NCBI GenBank assembly: GCA_001910725.1
Contig: MJGA01000007.1
Location: forward strand, 620,001 to 684,000
From: Phanerodontia chrysosporium
Lineage: Eukaryota; Basidiomycota; Agaricomycetes; Polyporales; Phanerochaetaceae
DNA length: 64,000 nt
Reading direction: 5' to 3'
Shown here: piece after piece, positions 10,480-21,297 of the stretch
Position numbering within the stretch: the stretch's first letter is position 1
Layout: the number at the start of each line of letters is the position of its first letter
Position numbers and translations under genes: made by a program
The notes under the pieces: generated by a model
Databases searched by the model: none
Told to the model about the DNA's origin: nothing
Seen by the model: only the letters and a program-made list of their open reading frames with translations

Positions 10480-13106
10480 ATGATCGCCAGTGATGAGAAG
10501 CAGGCCGTCGTCTCCGAGAAGGACGGAGCCGATGCGGCCCTACAGCACGGCAAAGCGTCCAAAGTGCAGGACGATGTTCAGGACATTCCCAAGAACAACC
10601 TCCCTCTCGTTTTCTTCTCGTTGCTGTTAGCAACCTTCCTGGTGGGTCTCTGAAGTGCATCCCAGCATTCGTAATATTAACATTCCCCAGGCTGCATTGG
10701 ACCAGACTATGTAAGGTTTACAAGTTCCCCGCTGACGTAATATGGAGCTGACACTGGAGCCCTCAGCGTCGCGACCGCTCTGCCCACCATCGTCGCCGAG
10801 CTCAAGGGCGGCCAGAACTACTCATGGGTCGGAAGGTAACGTCTGGTCTCTTCTGCTTCCGCAGAATTTCGCACTCATGCCCACCCATAGCGCGTACCTT
10901 CTTGCCTCCGCGGCGCTGAGCTCGTCGTTCGGCAAGATTTCTGACCTGCTTGGTCGCAAGTTCGTGCTGTACCCCGTCATCGTGCTGTTTCTGGTGAGCG
11001 AACAGTGCGACTGGGAGTGCGCGCAGCCAAAGTGACTCGATCTCCCATCAGATAGGCTCGGCGCTCTGTGGTGCTGCGCAGAGCATGACCTGGCTTATCC
11101 TCGCGCGGGCCCTCCAGGGCATCGGCGGCGGAGGCATCTTCCAGATGGTCAACATTGTCATCGGCGACATCGTTCCTCTCGAGAAGTGCGTCGTTCTTTC
11201 CTTCTTTGCGGCTGCGTCTCGTTGACGGTGCCACCAGGCGCGCGACGTTTGGCGGATACGCTGGAGCCCTCTGGGGTATCGCCTCGTGAGTCACATCACG
11301 GTGTAATAGAAGCTGTCACCGGCTGACCGGTCATATCGCAGCATTATTGGACCCCTTGTCGGCGGAGTACGTTTCACAACCCGCTGTATAGAAACGACGT
11401 GACTCACCATTTTTCACAGGCCTTCACGGACCACGTCTCCTGGCGGTGGTGCTTCTTCGTCAATTTGTGCGCTCTCTCCCCTCCCCCTCCTACCTCCCGC
11501 TGACTGACACCGCTAGACCCACGGGTGGCATCGCGCTCGCGTTCTTGTTCTTCACGCTGCACCTGAACCCGCCGAAGCACCGCAAGACGTTCCGGCAGCA
11601 TGTCTCCGAGTTCGACTTCTTGGGGCTCCTCCTGATCGTGTCTGGCGTCGTCTGCGTCCTTATCGGCTTCAACCAGAGCGAGATCAGCTGGAAGGCTCCC
11701 GCGACGATTGCACTGCTCGTTGTCGGCTGTGTCCTACTCGTCAGCGCGGCGTGCTGGGAAAGCTACACAAGCCGGTCGCCGATCATCCCTCCGAGGCTGT
11801 TCAGGGTATGCTTCATTTGGTTCGAACATACGGTACTCTGTACTTATAGTATATTAGACTCGCACCACCGCTATTATTCTCTTCACAGTTTTCTTGCACG
11901 GTTTTGCCTTCTTTGGAGGTATATACCATTCACGATCATTGCGCGAACGTCAGTGTTGATGGCCTCTACCATAGCATCGTATTACCTGCCGGTCTACTAC
12001 CAGGTGCTCGGCGCATCTGCAACCAGGGCCGGTATCCAGTGAGTATATGCGCGTCAGTACGCTCGCGAAAGGTATCTAACCCGCAATGCAGGATTCTTCC
12101 GTACTCGTTGGGCTCCTGCGTCATTTCCCTCATCGCCGGCTTTGTCATCTCATCCACGGGTGCAGTCAGGCCCATCATCTGGGTTTCATACGTGCGTTCT
12201 GACAATACGCATGTGCACGATCATCGAATTGACCCTTGCATCCCCCATACAGGTCATCATGGTCCTCGGCTTCGGGCTGATGATCATGCTCGACGAAGCA
12301 TCCTCACTGTAAGGTCTGATCAGCAACCTTCCACGGGCAGGTCCTGATCGTCCACATCTCCAGTGCCAAACAGGTCGTCTTCACGCTTCTGGCAGGCCTC
12401 GGCACAGGCGGCCTGTTCTTCCCGCCCCTCATCCTTATGCAGGCTGCCATGCCCGTCAAGGACATGGCGACGAGCACTGCGACGCTTGGTCTGCTCCGCC
12501 AACTTGGCTCCACTGTCGGCGTGTCGGTCGGTCAGGCGATCTGGTCCACCGTGAGTTGGCTTTGAGAACCTCTAGGGCTCGCTTGCTGATGCAAAGTTGT
12601 AGGAGCTGCGTAAGAAACTCGCCGCAATCCCAGGCGTGGCGATTGACATGTCGAGCGCGAACCTCGCGACAGCATTCGCCAGGTCAACATGATCGAGGTA
12701 ATTACTTTGTCTTTCTATGATGTACGCGTGCTTACGCGTCGCCGCCAGCCGTTATCCCTGCGCCGCCAAGTCCAGCACGCTTATACGACGAGCATATCGA
12801 CGTTATGGACTGTGGACATCCCGCTGGTCGGGCTGTGCATGCTCCTCGGTACGTTCCTTCGAGCCCAGCGTCATATGAGACTCTCATCCTACCTGTGCAG
12901 TCTTCTTGCTCAAACACTACACGCTCAAACGCCCAGTGGCACGGCCCGCGCAGCGGGACATCGAGAACCTCGCCGTGGAGCCAACGCTACCAAAGGCCGA
13001 CGACAAAACAGACGCGGAGGAACTGCCGTCGCCGTCACGGACAATGCTCGAGGAGTCCCGCGAATATGGCGAGCCCGAGAAGGGCGCAGACTCGACAGAG
13101 GCGTGA
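10480..13106 (+). CDS. MFS multidrug transporter, DHA2 family (14-TM type)
   Basis: Drug:H+ antiporter of the 14-TM DHA2 family, expected in the plasma membrane and exporting toxic compounds. A charged N-terminus (MIASDEKQAVVSEKDG) leads to TM1 and the antiporter signature LDQTIVATALPTIVAEL. Further landmarks are [58 protein letters not shown] (motif C region) and PVYYQVLGASATRAGI. The tail is hydrophilic and ends at 13104-13106. About sixteen very short introns split it, including a tiny exon for AALDQTI. Near 12669-12672 one base appears to be missing: one frame runs into TGA while the shifted frame continues as IRQVNMIE. The neighbouring Zn2Cys6 factor is convergent, which is suggestive of regulation but unproven. 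Confidence 0.88.
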
Positions 13107-13817
13107 GGCAGCCCGCGCTTGGTTGACGAAGGCTGACGATCGTCAACAGCTATGACTAGACACGAACTACGACCACATAGAATTACGTCTATGTCCTCGC
13201 ACGCTTGTATACGGCAATAATATTGATTTAAATACGGGGCCCTGTGTGTGGCGTCGGCGGCGAGGGGGTCTTGTAAGCGGAAGCGCCCAGTCTTAGCTCT
13301 TGCTCTTGACCTTTCCTTTGAATTTGAGGCGCAACTTGTTCAAGTTTCCACTGGCTTCCCGTCCGACTTTGACTTCCCTGCGCCATTGCTGGCCAGTTTG
13401 AGTGGTCTCGGTCTGTGACTGCCAAATGTACTCGAGCTCCAGGTGATCTGTAGATATATCAATGTAACGTATATTATGTATCCAGTCACAATCACTGCTT
13501 TCCTGCCAAGCTGAGGTTAGCATGATTAAAGGGCCACCTGGGAGTGGCACGACGACCAAGCCTTCAAGGTACCACACGCTTTTCACTAAGGAATCGCTTC
13601 TGATAGGGATATTTGTACGACTACTCTGCATGCTACATTGTTCGCAGATGTGCGCATATTCTCCGGCTACCACAGTACAGAGGTATATTACATGAGTATA
13701 CAAGTACAGTATCGATACATATCCGCCTCAGGAGCTTGACAAACAGGCACGAACGAAGCTAGCGAAGATGAAAACTAAACCAAGGAGCACAGACTAGGTT
13801 GTATGCATATAAATTAC
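13107..13817. other. Convergent 3' region between DHA2 transporter and Zn2Cys6 factor
   Basis: About 710 bp between converging stop codons. No gene recognised; contains the 3' ends of both transcripts. Confidence 0.5.
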
Positions 13818-16800
13818 TCAAAACGCCCCGAAGTGCTGCGCCTGTCCATTCTGGTCCGCGACGGGCACGACGTTTGCATAGTTGCCGTTGCTGTCGAGGA
13901 TGCCCGTCTGACGCATGAGGTTCATCCAGTGGTCCGTCATCATCACATCCTCCGTAAAGCCGAGGTCGGGCATACTTAGCGCGGCGAGGCTCGGGTCCGG
14001 CGCGACGTTACTGCCGAAGAAGTCCACGCCGGGCATCCCCTGGCCCATCTGCTGCTGTGGCGGCTGTGGCGGCGGCGGAGGGGGATTCTGGATGTCCGCG
14101 AAGAAGTGCTGGAAGTTCGTCGGCGACGCGACGCCGCTCATCATGCCCTGGAACGGCGGCACAGGCGTCTGCCCGCCGAGCCCGCCGTTCGTCGCCGTCG
14201 GTGTCGTCGCGGAGACGCCGTTCATGCCGTTCAGCGCGCCGACGCCGCCGTTCGCCGTGCCCGTCGCGAGCTGCTGCGTCGTGGGCGGCTCGACGACGGC
14301 CAGGCTCGCCGCCGACGGGATTAGCGAGAGGTACTCCACGAGCGACGGGTGCACCTGTGCGAACGCGTCGGACACGTTCTGTGGCACACTCGAGCCCGAG
14401 CCTGAGTCGCTTGGCGTCGATGCGGAGGTGCTCGCGCCAGGCGACGAATCGCGCGGTGGACTATCCGTATGCGCTGCTGTAGGCGATGGCTCCGGCCCTG
14501 TCCCGGCGAACGGCAGGACCCGGACTGCGATTGCTGGCGTTTGCCTGGTTGCCGGCGGGAGAGAAGCTTCGAGGACATAACGCGCGTCTGTCCACCGAAT
14601 ATTGCAAGCCGCGAAGCAGAAATCTCGGCTTCTGGACCGATGTTGAGTTGAATGTCAAGTGCTGGGCTGGCATGTCTGTTGCGGTATTGCTGGTACACTC
14701 TGTCTGCTTTGTTTTTGAGCTCTCGCAAAATCGTCTACGAAAGACAAAGGCTGTCAGAAAAGCACGGCGTATGCGGAGGGGTAGACGTACGTAAGCCTGA
14801 CGCGCCCTGAACGACTGTGAACACCCCTTTCCAAACAGTTCTATAACTAGTTCGAGTTCAACCAGTGCACTTGCAGCCATGCTGACGCTGGGCGCGCGGT
14901 ACACAGTCGAACCAAGGATGATCTGCGCGACACGGTCAATGATAGCACTACTATGTAAGGTTGTAGGACGCACAGCTGCCGAGAACGCATGAGTCCAGAT
15001 GCCCCAGAAGCGGCCGATCAGATCTGGACATCGCTCGTAGTAGTGGATGAACGACTTGATGAGAACGGAAGCACATCGATTCGCCGCAAGGAAGGATGGG
15101 GCATAGGGGCTGCTGAGCGGATTGTCTGGGTGGTCGAGCAAGGCCTGCGCGAAGAATGTCCGGTGGATGTAGATCATGGCTATGTAAAGTAGTGTGTCAG
15201 CAAACACCTGTTTCCAGGAACGAAGGAAGCATACATATAGATCGGTACTGGGACATGAGGTAGCCCTTCATGCAGAGCCCGGGGTTGTTGTAGTCGTCCT
15301 CGTCCGGCCTGAGGTACAGCCTGACCGCTGGAAGAGTCGTCTGCCGGATCCGACGGTCAAGATCGAGTACTGTCTCGTATGTCGGGGCCTGCGCGTTTAC
15401 GAGGGCATCAACGATGTGCGCATAAACCTGCTGCGAAAACAGGAACCGCCACTTCCAATCTAAAAATGGTCAGTACGGACTGCATATAGTTTAATGAATC
15501 CAACTGACATCCTGGGAAGACATGGCCATTCTCTCCGACGGAGGATTCTTCGTCAGTCGGTATCTCACAATCGATGTGCTTGAGGGCAATGCTTGGCGGG
15601 CGGCCAAGGGCTAGGCACTAGGCAAACATAGGTGTGAGACAAGATCCGGGAGAACGGTGCGCGGGCGATATGTACATGCATAATTTCGAATATGAACAGC
15701 TCCCAGAAAAGATTGCGCCGGCGCTGGACAATCTTGTCCTCGAGCTTCCACTGGGCGCTATCGCGATCTTCGCAGGGCCGTAAGCATCGGACATAATTAG
15801 TTTAAAATTGCATAACCTACGCAGACCAATCTAAAGACATCGCGCTATCAGTATTTGTAAATAGAGATAGGGCATACATAAAGCGTACGCTTTGCGCGAG
15901 CTTTGATGCAAGTCCTCCTAGAGCCCAAGCGCTCTCTAGCGTGTACCGGAACGAGCACAAGCTATGGTAGCCGGCCATTAGGCCAACAGCTTGCACGGTC
16001 TCCAGCTCAGGTGAGTCAAAGACTGGACGAAGAGACAGTGCAGTGCGCCCCAGACGATAGTACTTTTCAGCCTCCGCAGAGCATGCCGGCAAGGTCAGGT
16101 CTACGAGAGCGCCGACGGCAAGAACCATGAAGAGTGTCGCCAGAAGATGTGGACATCGCGCAGAGTCAGCGTCAGCCTTGCGGTGATACGCAAACTTGGA
16201 GGGATCCGCAACGGTACGGTATACTGGTATGAGGATCTCGTTGATGAGCTCGTCTCGTTTGATAGGGCGGAACCACCACGTGAATTGTTCCAGATATGTC
16301 TCGCAGAGAGCCCAAGCGCGCGGTTGCGGAGGAAGATATGACTCCAGCTTGTCCATGATAGCATCGTGAGACTCTGGTGTCAGAGAGAAGGGGAAAGTGA
16401 AGGCCAGTTGGTTCAGGTCTTCGCTCAAGTCGGGCACTTCTAGGTCGATGTCGTCGACTTCCGCGGGCAAGCTGGGATAGTTGTCGACATTGCAAGGGTT
16501 CGCCTACAAGCCTGTAAGTCAGTGGTCCCACAGGTTGACGAGGTCTCATACCAGGAAGAGTGTCTGGTGTCTGCTTAGCGAAGGGCGTATACGAGAGGAA
16601 AGGATTGTACGCACTTCGGAGCCGCCAGACCGACCGATGTACTTTGTCTCGCCATGCTCGCCAATCGTCAAGGTCCCAAGCGCATCTATGGACTGAGATA
16701 GGGCGTTCCGGGTATATTCATCGTCCACTGTCCGTCGGACTTCGGGGCCAAATTTGATGGTAAGCAGTTCATCACGCAAGAGCGGATGTCTTTCAGTGGA

Positions 16801-17297
16801 AATCCCTGCTTGAAAGATGGCCAACGCATCCTCGAGCTGTCGTATACGTTCGCTCATCTCTGCAATCTTTCTATGGAGCTGTTCCGTATCTGCGAGGACG
16901 AATCTAGTAGGCGGAGGTCAGAGCTCGTGACATGCAATGAAGATCGGTTTCGGGTCCCGACCTTGTACCCTGCCCGGCCGAAAGACTGCCTGCAGCAGAT
17001 ACGTATTCAGTGGCGGCACTCGGTGCATACCCGCCTCCCGCTCACCGTTGGGACATATTGTCGTGCACCCCCGCCGTACACACGACCCACACGGCAGTTT
17101 CTTGTCACATTTCAGCTTCAAGCTGTGCGAAACAAAAGACGTAAGCCGCTAGTCAGCGCGCCTGAAGAAGAAGAGACCGGGGTTGGGGGAACTCACCGCC
17201 GGCATTCAGCACAGGATATTTCGCCCCTCGCTCGTTTGAGTTCGATGTCCTCTTCGTTGCTGGCTTTCCGAAACGTGCGGCGAGGCTCTGCAGGCAT
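13818..17297 (-). CDS. Zn2Cys6 fungal-specific transcription factor with MHR domain
   Basis: Nuclear regulator. The ATG at 17297 gives MPAEPRRTFRKASNEED and then the binuclear zinc cluster, joined across an intron at 17123-17196: CAEC(6)C(6)C(2)C(6)C spacing, seen as ISCAECRRLKLKCDKKLPC and GSCVRRGCTTICP. A short coiled coil follows (QLHRKIAEMSERIRQLEDAL). The large fungal-specific middle homology region includes ALCETYLEQFTWWFRPIKR and VQAVGLMAGYHS, and later ALGRPPSIALKHIDCEIPTD. The C-terminus is Gly/Pro/Gln-rich (QNPPPPPPQPPQQQ) and ends HFGAF at 13818, a typical activation region. Many short introns are present. Targets unknown. Confidence 0.88.
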
Positions 17298-17984
17298 CTC
17301 GGCAGGCCCGAACAGGGATTCGCAGACCGGTGAGTGCGTGGATAGTGGGCGTAGCGGACAAAGTGTGTGGATGCATAATTGGCTACCAGGACTCGCCCAC
17401 TTCCTCCGGTTGGCTGCGAATAGCGCCCATTGAGATCACTCGCGTCTCGATTACATGAGTCATCTAGGCGCCCGACCGGCAGGTCTCACGAAGGCTATCA
17501 CAAGCTCGGCCACGCTGCGGCCAGCGTGCGTATAGCGCCACATTCGGACGCCCTGCATGGATTGTGGCACATAGCCACCAGATACCGAAGTTTGTGCTCA
17601 TTTCGAACTACCGTCCGGTCGCCAGGTCGCGGCTCATCTTCAGGACCTGACCCGACTACTTTAACAGATTCTTGGGCGGGCGGCCTGTGAACTGCTATGA
17701 GCGATTGCGCACGCTCCCGGCAGACCTTCGTAGATTACTACGCAAGCGCGCATTCTCGTGAGCCCCGTGACTGCACCATGTTTCCAACAGCCTGCTTGCT
17801 CGCGAGAAGCTCTGTCAGATACGTTCATGCGGAATGACATGCAACTACTATGTACACAAGGGTAAGGGTCGTAAAAACCTTCCAGCTGACCAAATATATT
17901 CTGATCAGCTACGGGTTCAATGAGAAGATCATCCGACGCACGTACGCCTTTCAGGGCATGGTCGGGTCTCTGGCTCGTACATCC
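17298..17984. other. Promoter side of the Zn2Cys6 gene and 3' flank of the small membrane protein
   Basis: About 690 bp. No credible coding frame or RNA gene seen. Confidence 0.45.
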
Positions 17985-18546
17985 TCATTGGATGAGCCTG
18001 TCTGTGATGTATCCCGTCACGAAGGCGTACACCGCCTTGTGCAGGATATCGATCACTTGCTCGTTGACGGGCCACGTCCACGGCAGCGCGCCAACGCCTG
18101 TCCAGTTCTCCAATGTCTAGTCAATGAGAAGGCGTATACCCGTGAACATGAAGTCCGCGAAGGGCCCGCGCACACCGCACCACGACATGTATGCGCGGAT
18201 TACTGCGCCGAGGACGCCCTGGCCGTAATGCATCATCATGTTGCGCCCAAACATCTGGCTCTCGGGAAGAGGGGTCCAGCCCAACAAACGTTCCAGCGTG
18301 CGGCCTGGCACGAGAGAGTTGGGGCGATTTGTGAAGAGTTGTTCGATCTTCTCGGCGAAGGTCATCCTGAAAGTAAATGACAGCGTTCAGTAATTCCCCA
18401 GCATTCACAATACGTGAAGCGAGAGATAGCACCCACATCGCAACGCCAGCAAGCCCAGCCCCAAGGCCGTAAAAGACAACGGTACCCATGGACAACCGGG
18501 GCACCGGACGTGCAGCAATCACTGTTCTCCGCGACGTGTAAGACAT
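17985..18546 (-). CDS. Small putative membrane protein with an in-frame TAG
   Basis: I do not recognise a named family. Exon 1 (18546-18437) begins MSYTSRRTVIAARPVPRLSM and contains one clear TM segment (TVVFYGLGAGLAGVAM). Exon 2 starts at 18366 with MTFAEKIEQLFTNRPNSLVP and continues through LGWTPLPESQMFG and MMMHYGQGVLGAVIRAYMS. Its frame meets TAG at 18117-18119 directly after GIRLLID. The same frame then continues for 43 residues of protein-like sequence (TLENWTGVGALPWTWP ... YITDRLIQ) to TGA at 17985-17987. Either CAG became TAG, or the TAG is the end of a 57-nt phase-0 intron (donor GTGCGC after SWCG). The gene is head-to-head with ADE16/17. Confidence 0.65.
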
Positions 18547-18925
18547 TTCCTTGAGGTCAGTCGGAGGGAAGTTCTAGACACCATCGAGCGTACCCGTAGA
18601 TTGTTTAAATGATTGCAGACTCAATCCGCGCTCCACCGAGGTACGCGGACGTCATGCTGGGACTCTCCTGAGTGCGGAGACAACGACACTGTTGACGTAG
18701 TCCCATGCTCATGCAATAAGGAGAAGCAGCATCAATGGGGATGTGTATGGCAAGAATATCGGCAACATGACTGAGTTATGGTAGGAAGATGAAAGCACTA
18801 TCTCTCGACGGGGGTGGACTAAGATTAGATCGAGCAACGCGAGATCTGATCTTATCGCATCCATTGGAGGAGTCAATACAGCGAAAAAAGTTGAGGGTTC
18901 AGTGCTCTTGTCTCCTGCCCCCATC
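18547..18925. promoter_or_regulatory. Divergent promoter between the small membrane protein and ADE16/17
   Basis: About 380 bp between opposed start codons. No clear TATA element; layout-based call. Confidence 0.4.
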
Positions 18926-20979
18926 ATGTCTGCACCCATCGGTGGGAGCCTCCGCACGATTCAGCCCGCTGACGATGCTCATGCAAACTCCTGAAAGCGC
19001 TGCTCTCGGTCTACGACAAGACCAACCTCTTGGAGCTGGCCTCTGGCCTGCACGGCGCCGGCGTCCGTCTGCTAGGCTCTGGCGGCACCGCGAAGAAGAT
19101 CAGGGAGGCGGGCATCCCTATTGAGTATGTCACCCGTGCTGTTGAGCCAGGCCGCGCACTGATTCGCTCCAGGGATGTCTCGGACATCACCAAAGCGCCA
19201 GAGATGCTCGGAGGCCGGGTGAAGACACTGCACCCCGCCGTCCATGGAGGTACGTCCCTCCAGGCAAAGCCTATCGTCGATTGACTAACAGTGGAGAAGG
19301 TATCCTTGCACGCTCGATCCCCTCTGACGAGCAGGACCTTAAGGCGCAGAGCATCTCCCCGATCTCTATCGTTGTCTGCAACCTGTACCCTTTCACCGAG
19401 ACGATCGCGAAGCCGAACTGCACGCTCGCAGATGCCGTCGAGGAGATTGACATTGGTGGTGTTACCCTGCTTCGCGCTGCGGCGAAGAACCACGAGCGTG
19501 TCTCGATCCTGTCAGACCCCCGTGATTATGCCGAGTTCCTCGAGGCCTGGAAGAAGGGCAATGGCGACGTCGGCCAGACCACCCGCAGCAAGCTCGCCCT
19601 GAAGGCGTTTGAGATGACCGCCAAGTACGACGACGCGATCAGCGGCTACTTCAGGCAGCAGTACGCGTCCCAGGACAGCCCCGAGGACAAGTTCACCGGT
19701 GTCGTCCAGCGTGTCGCCCTCCGCTACGGCGCGAACCCCCACCAAAAGCCTGCGCAGGCGTACGTCACCGAGGGCGAGCTGCCCTTCAAGGGTGAGTGCT
19801 GCATACAGTACTATTCTCGGGAATATACTGAAGGCGCCCTTAGCTCTCTACGGCTCACCTGGATACATCAACCTTCTCGATGCGCTGAACTCTTACGCTC
19901 TCGTTAAGGAGCTCGACGAGGCGCTTGGCCTACCTGCCGCTGCGTCATTCAAGCACGTGTCCCCGCCGGTGCTGCCGTCGGGATCGAGCTCAGCGAGGTC
20001 GAAAAGCAGGTCTACGGTGTCGAAGACCTCAAGGAGCCCCTCACTCCTCTGGCTTGTGCCTACGCGCGTGCCGAGGTGCGGACCGCATGTCCTCGTTCGG
20101 CGACTTCATCGCTGTCTCACGCCCTTGCGACCTTGCCACTGCTCGTATAATCTCTCGCGAGGTCTCCGACGGCATCATCGCCCCTGGCTACTCGCCCGAG
20201 GCTCTTGAGGTCCTCGGCAAGAAGAAGGGCGGCAAGTACTGCGTTTTGCAGATCGATCCGAACTACAAGCCGCCGAGATCGAGACCCGTCAGGTCTACGG
20301 CATCCACCTCCAGCAGAAGCGCAACGATGCCAAGATTGATGCAGAGCTGTTCAAGAACATTGTCACGAAAAACAAGGAGGTGTGTAGCATGGCCATTTTC
20401 CTAGTGCAGCAGCTTACGTCTCCACAGCTGCCGAACCAGGCCCTGACTGACCTGATCGTCGCTACCCTTGCGCTGAAGTACACTCAGTCGAACAGCGTCG
20501 CGTATGCGTACCGCGGCGCGATCATTGGTATCGGCGCCGGCCAACAGTCCCGCATTCACTGCACGCGCCTCGCAGGACACAAGGCGGACCTTTGGTGGCT
20601 GCGCCACCACCCGCGTGTGCTCGCGCTGCCGTTCAAGAAGGGCGTGAAACGCGCCGAGAAGGCGAACGCTATCGACCTCTTCGTCGGCGGCGAGGTGCTC
20701 GAGGGTGGCGAGCGCGCGCAATGGGAGGGCCTCTTTGAGAGCGTGCCCGAGCCGCTGACCGCCGAGGAGCGCGTCGCGCACGCCAAGTCGCTGAGCGGTG
20801 TCGCGTGCTCGAGCGACGCGTTCTTCCCCTTCCCTGACAATGTCCACCGTGCGTTCCGTAGCGGCGTCAAGTACCTCGCGGCCCCGAGTGGCAGTGTCAT
20901 GGACGAGGAGTGCATCAAGGCTGCAGACGAGCACGACATGGTCTTCGCACACACCAACTTGCGTCTGTTCCACCACTAA
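18926..20979 (+). CDS. ADE16: Bifunctional AICAR transformylase / IMP cyclohydrolase (ATIC), with three frame breaks
   Basis: Cytosolic enzyme for the last two steps of de novo IMP synthesis. Exon 1 is 16 bases (MSAPI), spliced at 18942-18997 to [18 protein letters not shown], the start of the cyclohydrolase/MGS-like domain ([20 protein letters not shown]). The transformylase domain has [46 protein letters not shown] and the end NLRLFHH. Introns: 18942-18997, 19250-19299, 19792-19843, 20380-20427. Three single-base losses in exon 4 (C run at 19961-19964, CC at 20071-20072, G near 20272) move the frame three times and restore it. The first sits at the catalytic Lys-His motif. The true gene is almost certainly intact. 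Yeast has two isozymes (ADE16, ADE17); the symbol stands for either. Confidence 0.93.
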
Positions 20980-21297
20980 AAATGTATTCGTATTCACGGA
21001 GGGTATGCAGGGTTGGATGGAGGGTTGAGATTGAGAACAAAACAAAAGCTGTATCATAATGCCTAGACTATGCTACGTTGTATTCGTCGTAGAAATCGAA
21101 GATTGCCCATGAAACCTGCGGTTGTGAGACCGTCCTCTGCCGACCTCAGCGGAGGGGCCAGAATTGGGCGCTAGTCGCACGCGAGCCGTCACGGGTGACG
21201 GGTCACGATCGTGAACCTCTTGCTCGGCTTTGGTTCTCTTCCCGACACGCTCATTACCTCCCCCTCTCCCTGCCCACACCTCAGGACACGTGACAGA
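20980..21297. other. Tandem spacer between ADE16/17 and POL1
   Basis: About 320 bp. Must hold the ADE16/17 terminator and the POL1 promoter. No gene seen. Confidence 0.45.

Noticed and set aside
18926..20979. ADE16/17 as a true pseudogene
   Set aside because: All three lesions are single-base losses that restore the frame together, introns and motifs are intact, and similar losses occur in other essential genes in the window.
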